Below, one piece after another: positions 32,901 to 38,097 of a stretch of 38,097 nt of DNA (positions within the stretch are counted from its first letter, which is position 1; every line of letters begins with the position of its first letter). The DNA is taken from contig NZ_VYIX01000003.1 in assembly GCF_009755885.1 (NCBI RefSeq), forward strand, positions 207,666 to 245,762, in the 5' to 3' direction. The notes beneath the pieces were generated by a model, which was not told the DNA's origin, ran no database searches, and worked only from the letters and a program-made list of their open reading frames with translations. The position numbers were made by a program, and so were the translations under genes. The stretch comes from Brachyspira sp. SAP_772 (lineage in GTDB: Bacteria; Spirochaetota; Brachyspiria; Brachyspirales; Brachyspiraceae).

Positions 32901-33147
32901 CAGAGAGCTTGATATAAGAGACACTTATTTTAATGACAATGCTTCATATATGATATTTGATGATATATTAAAAATAGTATGTAAAATTAATGCTTATGCT
33001 TATGGAGAAGAGATAGTTTTAGGCTCTATAGAGTTTTATGAGCTTGAGAAGAATGAGAGATTAGGCAAAAAGATAAATCCATTTGAAATTAGTCAAAAGT
33101 TTGTTAGTTCTATACTATATTATTTATCGTTGGGGTTATACGAATAA
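29974..33147 (+). CDS. DUF4132 domain protein with long helical N-terminus
   Basis: 1057 residues from the ATG at 29974 (a TTG 12 nt earlier is also possible; neither has a clear ribosome-binding site). Residues 1 to about 760 are Asn/Ile/Lys-rich helical repeats of HEAT-like appearance. The C-terminal 280 residues match DUF4132, the MolR/YehI-type domain: INYGNKSFQLQLLSDSYLEI, KEDFLHTQKTLKEIINYEKI, NGRKWNYKTFFEVFIYNPIM, LSFVWGVYDENN, FRYMEDGAF and a closing QFELYDIEQPINQF. No signal peptide, so cytoplasmic. The molecular function of the family is not established. It begins 21 nt after the exported protein gene. Confidence 0.75.
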   Translation: MKKIEDYIDYIFEDNQEDIKQYVLKQTDIINFKINKNNISNNKTIYSQIVEKYFQKDDDNDYIIRLFKIISLYDIDNIYIFESFIINIIAGLKIKDAILKTINYQKIINYNKGNISDEEILKRKFYIFIYFDNAYKYFPNYINNYIENVYKLTFEEAYKEYNDNIIIPLMALVIGYYLNNENEKYIDRISEYLDNINTLDSMLAVSIIIDKNKKIENKFVELLKQLEQNNKKLIADFIYISRLPIENKYFFDFNNYDDYINYLIDSNAENYIIFLIKYLNSNIHLNYNKIYSELIEIKKYDEETFNKIYEVLKLSDNNKYAIELITIFNLITNSNIDNINYFLESLEKELEDFFNIKHIKYKTIYDLINALKIYKNDLTIKFNERIIFLLNVFNWYYKSNDNAKKIVNTVLESFPYNLMIPVIVKNNINLFNKNIYDIVKEYCINIKDLLIAYFNSYPIYIFKSHYITELLNNYPYEIKEAFKDIDFLNIVLNKSYALIDFLELIYIKNNFDDYSIVYNILNTDNEEIKKYSLNIVLENEELNRQYVEDNLDNYKEFKEILKKWNYSKEDFCFNSIEEIYDYVDYYYTENELLDFLDNNIYYNILSQDNTSIDIKVLKYILNEFLKIEKPNKIKDVEKILEFIERKSFIDTVEKVVEYFINNNLIEDNIKIITPYAIYADENRIEKLHQLLIDWNNSFKTQLILYTMQSIAINGKTSALKMINKFALYGNNKEIKNNIKEILIYASEILNTNIDNIFERLFPNFGFDAEGKKIINYGNKSFQLQLLSDSYLEIFDMQNSSIIKELPETENDKELEKVKEDFLHTQKTLKEIINYEKIKLTRALINGRKWNYKTFFEVFIYNPIMRYFTLSFVWGVYDENNVLIDSFRYMEDGAFVTADDELYELPDNCYIGIYHIIDDDIEKFYKWKEQFELYDIEQPINQFMNDVITLKEENVKYDSIIIFEGFKIDTSYINQLCRELDIRDTYFNDNASYMIFDDILKIVCKINAYAYGEEIVLGSIEFYELEKNERLGKKINPFEISQKFVSSILYYLSLGLYE

Positions 33148-33171
33148 AAGATTTTCAGTATATATCTAAAA

Positions 33172-33445
33172 AATTATAAGTTTTTGTTTTATTATTTGCA
33201 GGGCTTTGCCCCGCACCCCACTTCTTTTATTGGTATAAAAGAACCAAAAGAACTGCATTGTTTAGCTTAAAATGTTGGTATTACAATATAGTTTATACAT
33301 ATTCCAAACATAAAAAGCTATAACATTTGCACTTTTTTGTTCTTTTGACGAAGTCCGCACCGCGACTGAAAGGAGTGCCTGCGACTGAAAGAAGTACCTT
33401 TAGGTATGGGTGCGAGCTACGGGAAAAAGAACAAGAAAAAATTTA
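33172..33445 (-). repeat. Dispersed modular repeat, copy K
   Basis: Inverted orientation, in the convergent gap before the NSS transporter. Arms 33238-33258 and 33324-33346 surround a 65-nt core. The cassette 33347-33365 (GACGAAGTCCGCACCGCGA) is identical to those in E and, inverted, B. It is followed by two similar GCGACTGAAAG modules and a TACCTTTAGGTATG palindrome. It ends GCTACGGGAAAAAGAAC. Confidence 0.8.
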
Positions 33446-33463
33446 ATAAACTTAAAAAAATTA

Positions 33464-33500
33464 ATAAAAAAAGATAGCACTACTATAAGTACTATCTTTT
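33464..33500 (-). terminator. Terminator of the NSS transporter gene
   Basis: On the minus strand AAAAGATAG and CTATCTTTT pair around a 15-nt loop, followed by TTTTTT. It lies 28 nt after the stop codon. Confidence 0.75.
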
Positions 33501-33527
33501 ATAATCTTAACAATATCAAAGAAATCT

Positions 33528-34913
33528 TTACTTCAATACAAATCTATTTAAATATTCATAAACAAATATAGCAAGTATTATAAGCGGTATAATATAACTG
33601 CTGTAAAGTCTTAAATATGCAGGGAATTTAACTCCTTCACCAGTATTAACTTCTTTAAGAAAATTATCAAATCCCCAACCAAACTTTCTAGTACAGAAGA
33701 ATAAAGTAACCAAAGCACCAAGAGGAAGTATATTGTTACTTACTATAAAGTCTAATAAATCAAGTATTACTGTACCCTCGCCAAAAGGATTAATATGTGA
33801 TAAAACATTAAAACCTAAAGCAGTAGGCAAGCTTCCAAAGAACACTACTAAAAATAATATTACAGAAACTTTTTTTCTTGATAATCCAAACTTATCCATA
33901 GCAAAAGAATATATATTTTCAAATACAGCAATTATAGTAGTGAGAGCAGCCATAGCAAGAAATAAGAAGAATAAAGAACCCCATAATCTTCCCAAAGGCA
34001 TAGAATTAAATACATTAGGCAAAGTAACAAAAGTTAAGCCAGCTCCCTGACCGGGATTAACATTAAAAGCAAAACTAGCAGGGAATATTAAAAGCCCAGC
34101 AAGTAAAGCTACTGCTGTATCTAATGCAACTACTATAAGAGCTTCCCCTGTTAATCTTTGTTTTTTATCTATATAGCTTCCAAATATAGCCATTCCTCCC
34201 TGACCAACACTAAGAGAGAAGAAAGCCTGACCAATAGCAGCATAAAATATAGCAATAAAACCAGAAAATCCGCCGCCAAACAATTTATTGAAATCAGGAA
34301 CCAAATAGAATTTTAAACCCTCAACAGCACCGTCTAAAGTTACAGCTCTTATTATTAATACTATAAGCAAAGCAAATAAAGATATCATCATAAACTTACT
34401 TGCTCTCTCAACTCCGTTTTGAAGACCAAAAGAACAAATTAATATACCTATTAATACACTAACCCCCATCCACAAAACTAAAGTAGAAGGGCTTCCAAGT
34501 ACTCCATTAAAGAAAGTTCCAATTTGATCCGCACCTAATGAAGTAAACTTACCAGTTAAAGTAAAATAGAAATAAGCTAAACACCAACCGCATATAGTAG
34601 TATAAAATAACATAAGAAGCACATTACCAATAATTTGAACATAACCTATCTTGTGCCAATGCTGACCTTTTTTCTCTAGTTTTAGAAAAGAATTAGATAT
34701 ATCATGTCCGCCGGCTCTTCCTACAGCAAACTCCATAATCATAGGTATAGTACAAAATGCTACTATAGATATTATATAAAGTACAACAAAAGCACCACCG
34801 CCATATTGACCTGTAATATAAGGAAATCTCCAAACATTACCCATACCTACAGCACAACCAGCCGAAACAAGTATAAACCCTAATCTGCTGCCAAGTTTTT
34901 CTCTCTCTTTCAT
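33528..34913 (-). CDS. Sodium:neurotransmitter symporter (NSS) family transporter
   Basis: 461 residues from the ATG at 34913, chosen because GGAG lies 8 nt upstream and the product then begins MKEREKLGSRLGFILVSAGC like other family members; a longer frame upstream adds an unlikely hydrophobic stretch. About 12 membrane helices. The first has the unwound sodium/substrate site AVGMGNVWRFPYITGQYGGG. The sixth-helix region reads FYAAIGQAFFSLSVGQGGMA, as in LeuT and MhsT. It would import an amino acid with sodium. The specific amino acid cannot be told. A terminator follows. Confidence 0.93.
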   Translation of the reverse strand: MKEREKLGSRLGFILVSAGCAVGMGNVWRFPYITGQYGGGAFVVLYIISIVAFCTIPMIMEFAVGRAGGHDISNSFLKLEKKGQHWHKIGYVQIIGNVLLMLFYTTICGWCLAYFYFTLTGKFTSLGADQIGTFFNGVLGSPSTLVLWMGVSVLIGILICSFGLQNGVERASKFMMISLFALLIVLIIRAVTLDGAVEGLKFYLVPDFNKLFGGGFSGFIAIFYAAIGQAFFSLSVGQGGMAIFGSYIDKKQRLTGEALIVVALDTAVALLAGLLIFPASFAFNVNPGQGAGLTFVTLPNVFNSMPLGRLWGSLFFLFLAMAALTTIIAVFENIYSFAMDKFGLSRKKVSVILFLVVFFGSLPTALGFNVLSHINPFGEGTVILDLLDFIVSNNILPLGALVTLFFCTRKFGWGFDNFLKEVNTGEGVKFPAYLRLYSSYIIPLIILAIFVYEYLNRFVLK

Positions 34914-35029
34914 AAATAGTTCTCCAATAAAAACATTAAAAAACATTATATTTCTATATATAATAATGAAGTATGATATTATATAAAACAAATAAAATCA
35001 ATACTTAATGCTTTTTAATATACATTTTA

Positions 35030-35057
35030 TTGACAAAAAATTTTAGTGTTATATACT
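35030..35057 (+). promoter_or_regulatory. Promoter of rpoN, predicted leaderless
   Basis: TTGACA (35030-35035), a 16-bp spacer and TATACT (35052-35057), the same hexamers and spacing as at 8920. The ATG at 35064 begins 7 nt after the -10 box, where transcription should start. There is no ribosome-binding site. Confidence 0.7.
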
Positions 35058-35063
35058 TTTTTT

Positions 35064-36335
35064 ATGAGCTCATCTATCAATTTATCTACAAACATAAAAA
35101 CTCAATTAAGACATGAATTAAGATTAAACGCTCAAACCAAATTATGGCTTGATGTAATATCAATGCCCGCAATAGAATTAAAAGAAAAGATAGAAAAAGA
35201 AATGGAAGAAAACCCTTTCTTGGAATATGATTTTAAAAATTATAGCAGTAGTAATAAAGATATTGATAATATTATAGAAAATACAGTTCAAAGCGAAGGT
35301 GAAAGCTTATTCGAACACCTTAAAACACAAATAAACATAGCATTGGGTAACAAAAAAGATATAGAACTAGCAGAACATATATGCAGTTTTATAGATAAAG
35401 ACGGATATATAAAAACACCATACGAAACTATAGCAGAAACTTTGAATGCCAATATAAAAGATATACAAAGAATTATTAACATATTAAAAACCTTTGACCC
35501 ATTAGGAGTTTGTGCTAAAGATATTGAAGAATGTTTATCTATACAGCTTAAATCAAGAGAAGATATAGAAGATAATATAAAAGAAATAGCTATAAAAATA
35601 GTAGAAAATTTCTTAAAAGAGCTTGGAAAGAAGAATTATGATTATATAGCAAATGAAATGAATATCACTAAAGATAAAGTACTTGAAGCTCTAAAAATAA
35701 TACAAACATTAGAGCCCTACCCTGCAAGAGAATACGATACCACACCTATAAAATATATAGTGCCTGAGATTTTTATATTCAAAGAAAACAATGAGTGGGT
35801 AGTAAAAACTAATGAAAGCTTTATAAAGCCCTTGAAAATTAGCAAAAAATATAGTAAACTAATAAATGAGGGGAAAAATAGTAGAGAAGATACAAACTTT
35901 TTGAAAGAAAAAAAGAAAATGGCTGAAAATTTAATAAATGCTGCCAATGAAAGAAAAAAAACACTGTTAAAGGTTGGCGAAGGGCTATTAAAATTTCAAC
36001 TTCCTTTCTTTGAAAATGGAAAAGAGTTTGTAAAACCTTTAAAATTGCAAGATTTATCATTAGAAGTCTCTTTAAGTGAGTCTACAATAAGCAGAATATC
36101 TAATGGTAAATATTTAAACACAGTTTGGGGCACTTTCTCTATAAAATATTTCTTTTCTAAAGAGCTTAAAGGTGGTATATCATCAAGAGCCGTAAAAGAA
36201 ATAATAAAAAGAATAATAAAAGACTCCCCTGCTAAATTGACTGATGAAAAAATAAGGCTGATATTGAAAAGCGAAGGTATTGACATATCAAGAAGAACTG
36301 TTGCTAAATATAGGCTTTCATCGTCAATATTATGA
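35064..36335 (+). CDS. rpoN: RNA polymerase sigma-54 factor
   Basis: 423 residues from the ATG at 35064 (a GTG at 35046 would add six residues but lies inside the promoter). Region I is INLSTNIKTQLRHELRLNAQ, with EKEMEENPFLEYDF as in other RpoN proteins. The core-binding domain has LKTFDPLGVCAKDIEECLSI and IQTLEPYPAREY. A helix-turn-helix lies near SLSESTISRISNGKYLNTVWG. The C-terminal RpoN box is ISRRTVAKYRLSSSIL. It directs polymerase to -24/-12 promoters that need enhancer-binding activators. The first region is slightly short. It begins the cluster rpoN-hpf-ptsN-hprK, a common order. Confidence 0.96.
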   Translation: MSSSINLSTNIKTQLRHELRLNAQTKLWLDVISMPAIELKEKIEKEMEENPFLEYDFKNYSSSNKDIDNIIENTVQSEGESLFEHLKTQINIALGNKKDIELAEHICSFIDKDGYIKTPYETIAETLNANIKDIQRIINILKTFDPLGVCAKDIEECLSIQLKSREDIEDNIKEIAIKIVENFLKELGKKNYDYIANEMNITKDKVLEALKIIQTLEPYPAREYDTTPIKYIVPEIFIFKENNEWVVKTNESFIKPLKISKKYSKLINEGKNSREDTNFLKEKKKMAENLINAANERKKTLLKVGEGLLKFQLPFFENGKEFVKPLKLQDLSLEVSLSESTISRISNGKYLNTVWGTFSIKYFFSKELKGGISSRAVKEIIKRIIKDSPAKLTDEKIRLILKSEGIDISRRTVAKYRLSSSIL

Positions 36336-36355
36336 AAACAAAAGGAGAAAATTTT

Positions 36356-37138
36356 ATGCATCAAAACATCATAGGTAAAAACGTGAGAATCACTAAAAAC
36401 GTAAGAGAACATATAGCTAATAAGATGCAAAATATAAAAGTTCATTCTGATAGAATAATAGATGCTAATATCATCTGTGAACATATACATGAAGAATATA
36501 TAGTTCAAGGTACTATTACTTTTGGTAAACAAGTATTCCATGACAAAGAAAAAGAAAAAGACTTGTATGCAGCAATAGATACAATGTTCCAAAAAATAGA
36601 AAGAAAAATTAGAAAATCTAAAGAGAAAACTATAGATAAAACTCAAAGAGCTGTAGTTGATAAAAGCGTACAAACTGATGATGATGATGCTTCTTATTCT
36701 ATAAACACATTATCTTTGTATGAAAAACCTTTAGATGAAGTAGATGCTCTTGTTATATTTAATCATGATAAAAGGCCGTATCTTGCTTATTTCCCTATAA
36801 AGAGAGAAGAAGATTTATATAGCGTAAAAATAGGTAAATATCCTTCTTATCTATTTAAAGGAAATGATTCTAAGACTTATGAAATATACGAGAGCGATGA
36901 TTCTAATAATTCTTGGAATATAGATGAAGTTAGTTTAACTAGCGATAATAATATAGATGCTAGTTCAAGCAAAAAATATGAATTAAAAGAATATAATGTG
37001 AGTGAGGCAGTAAACTACTTAACAGAAAACAACAATGAAAAGTTTGTAGTATATGTAAGCAGTGTTACTGGTCAGGTAGAGGCTTTATATAAGGAATCAG
37101 ATATATCTTTTACTTTAATAAGAATATTTGAGTTATAA
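36356..37138 (+). CDS. hpf: Ribosome hibernation promoting factor, long form, with inserted middle region
   Basis: 260 residues from the ATG at 36356, chosen because AAAGGAG lies 8 nt upstream; an earlier ATG at 36332 overlaps rpoN and that site. Residues 1-95 are the S30AE ribosome-binding domain (NIIGKNVRITKNVREHIANK, ERKIRKSKEK). Residues about 200-260 match the C-terminal dimerisation domain (YELKEYNVSEAVNYLTENNN, FVVYVSSVTGQVEALYKESD). Between them lies an extra 90-residue region with LYEKPLDEVDALVIFNHDKR, making the protein longer than usual long-form HPF (about 180-190). It would inactivate ribosomes as 100S dimers at rest. It is 20 nt after rpoN. Confidence 0.88.
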   Translation: MHQNIIGKNVRITKNVREHIANKMQNIKVHSDRIIDANIICEHIHEEYIVQGTITFGKQVFHDKEKEKDLYAAIDTMFQKIERKIRKSKEKTIDKTQRAVVDKSVQTDDDDASYSINTLSLYEKPLDEVDALVIFNHDKRPYLAYFPIKREEDLYSVKIGKYPSYLFKGNDSKTYEIYESDDSNNSWNIDEVSLTSDNNIDASSSKKYELKEYNVSEAVNYLTENNNEKFVVYVSSVTGQVEALYKESDISFTLIRIFEL

Positions 37139-37179
37139 TTTTTTTATAAATTAATACTATTTTGGAGGGCTTAATAAAA

Positions 37180-37644
37180 ATGAGCTTGATAGACTATATC
37201 AACAAAGATGCAATAATGATAGATGTTCAAGAGACAGATAAAGAACGTTTACTCTCTAAAATGGTAGAAAGACTTAATGAATGCGGGCTTTTGCTCAACA
37301 AAGATGAAGCAGAACACTCGATTATGGCTAGAGAGAAGCTTATGAGCACTGGGGTTGGAAGCGGTATAGCTATTCCGCATGCCAAGACTGATGCTGTAGA
37401 CAAGATAGTTTTAACAGTTGCTACAATCAAAAATGGTATAAATTATAAATCTGTAGATAAGAAAAAAGTATTTATAGTTTTTATGCTTCTTGCGCCTAAA
37501 GATTCGGCATCAGAAAATTTAAAAGTGCTAACTACAATAGCTAAAATACTTAGAGATAATAGTCATTTTGTAGAGAAGCTTATAAATACAGAAAAAAATG
37601 AAGATATAATATCTCTTATCGCTAAAGAGGAAATGAAATTATAA
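37180..37644 (+). CDS. ptsN: Nitrogen-type PTS EIIA (PtsN)
   Basis: 154 residues from the ATG at 37180, chosen because GGAGG lies 11 nt upstream; the TTG at 37162 overlaps that site. It is a type-2 EIIA domain: the phosphorylatable histidine is His67 in GVGSGIAIPHAKTD, with MLLAPKDSASENLKVLTTIA following. EIIA-Ntr proteins take phosphate from HPr-type carriers and regulate targets rather than import sugar. It lies between hpf and hprK and shares one base with hprK (TAATG). Confidence 0.93.
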   Translation: MSLIDYINKDAIMIDVQETDKERLLSKMVERLNECGLLLNKDEAEHSIMAREKLMSTGVGSGIAIPHAKTDAVDKIVLTVATIKNGINYKSVDKKKVFIVFMLLAPKDSASENLKVLTTIAKILRDNSHFVEKLINTEKNEDIISLIAKEEMKL

Positions 37645-38097
37645 TGCCTAAAAAAATAAATGTTGAAAAATTCCTTGAAATCAACGAAAATAGAAATAAC
37701 ATATTAAAAATAAGAAGATTAACGGGTTTAATTGGCATGAAAAACGAAATATATAGCTGCGATGTCAATAGACCCGGTATGGCATTATTTAGATATTTTC
37801 AGGACTTTGCCTTTGAAAGGATACAGATATTTGGCAAGGGCGAAGGAAATTATGTTGTAACTTTAGACAAAGAAAATAAAACTGATATATTTGAAGAGAT
37901 GCTTTCTTACAAGATTCCTATATGTATATTTACTTATGGGCTTGTTCCGCCTGAATCTTTTATAGAAATTGCTAAAAAAAATAATATATGTGTTATTGTT
38001 ACAGAGATTCCTACTAATGAGTTTGTATTATCTATGCAAAACTTAATAGAAGAAGAGTTTTTAGAATCATTTAGAGTTCATGGCGGGCTTGTTGAGG
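37644..38097 (+). CDS. hprK: HPr kinase/phosphorylase, N-terminal part
   Basis: About 151 residues visible; the gene runs off the right edge, so the kinase P-loop is not seen. The visible part matches the HprK N-terminal domain: INVEKFLEINENRNNILKIR, DVNRPGMALFRYFQDFAFER, IQIFGKGEGNYV and VTEIPTNEFVLSM. It normally phosphorylates HPr at Ser46 in response to metabolites. The ATG overlaps the ptsN stop by one base, so translation is coupled. Confidence 0.9.
   Translation, partial: MPKKINVEKFLEINENRNNILKIRRLTGLIGMKNEIYSCDVNRPGMALFRYFQDFAFERIQIFGKGEGNYVVTLDKENKTDIFEEMLSYKIPICIFTYGLVPPESFIEIAKKNNICVIVTEIPTNEFVLSMQNLIEEEFLESFRVHGGLVE

Noticed and set aside
3190..33445. A CRISPR array as an explanation for the repeats.
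   Set aside because: The copies are hundreds of bases long, kilobases apart, in both orientations, and have no regular spacers or cas genes.
35996..36673. A 225-codon minus-strand frame over the rpoN/hpf junction.
   Set aside because: Both sense-strand genes are clearly recognised; the antisense frame is Phe/Ser-rich shadow sequence.

Overview
The window is AT-rich (roughly 27-28% GC by eye) and reads as chromosomal DNA of an anaerobic intestinal spirochaete, most likely Brachyspira. This rests on gene content and codon bias (core genes pnp, rpsO, ribF, htpG, aroB; a rpoN-hpf-ptsN-hprK cluster; a CoA-disulfide-reductase/NADH-oxidase-type flavoprotein; ankyrin and TPR proteins). The species cannot be assigned from sequence alone. 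I see no rRNA, tRNA, CRISPR array, transposase or phage module.

Layout. 1-3171: a sugar PTS locus. An EIIB and a MupG-like (DUF871) hydrolase are read leftward; a PRD/EIIB/EIIA transcriptional regulator and an HPr-like protein are read rightward from a shared divergent region. 3172-4090: gene-free, holding three dispersed repeats. 4091-8843: leftward run of STAS protein, membrane protein, ribF, rpsO, pnp. 8988-14244: rightward CoADR/NOX flavoprotein, then a patatin phospholipase / coiled-coil / TPR operon, then a secreted protein. 14245-15072: repeats. 15073-16992: htpG. 16993-17767: repeats and a promoter with paired operators. 17768-18808: DUF3793 protein plus flavodoxin, probably metal-responsive. 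18892-24461: leftward aroB, a PqqD-like protein, an OPT peptide transporter and pepD. 25065-27890: class II aldolase, a 30-residue basic protein, an exported SAM hydrolase-like lipoprotein and a type-4 uracil-DNA glycosylase. 28214-33147: ankyrin lipoprotein, LPP20/FlgT-like exported protein and a DUF4132 giant. 33528-34913: leftward NSS transporter. 35064-end: rpoN, hpf, ptsN, hprK (cut by the window edge).

The least ordinary content lies between genes. Nine full copies and one half copy of a roughly 200-270 bp dispersed element sit in the gene-free stretches in both orientations. Each full copy has two ~21 nt inverted arms around a 65-80 nt AT-rich core, and carries small GC-rich palindromic cassettes that recur at different positions in different copies. 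A second family is bounded by CCGCACG/CGTGCG inverted pairs. Three genes (the STAS protein, the DUF3793 protein and rpoN) have near-consensus promoters placed so that transcription should start at, or one base from, the start codon, with no ribosome-binding site, suggesting leaderless mRNAs.

Two phosphorelay themes recur. HPr-type and EIIA-type proteins occur at both ends of the window, but the HPr-like protein near the left end lacks the serine that HprK, encoded at the right end, would phosphorylate. The STAS protein likewise lacks its usual phosphoserine.
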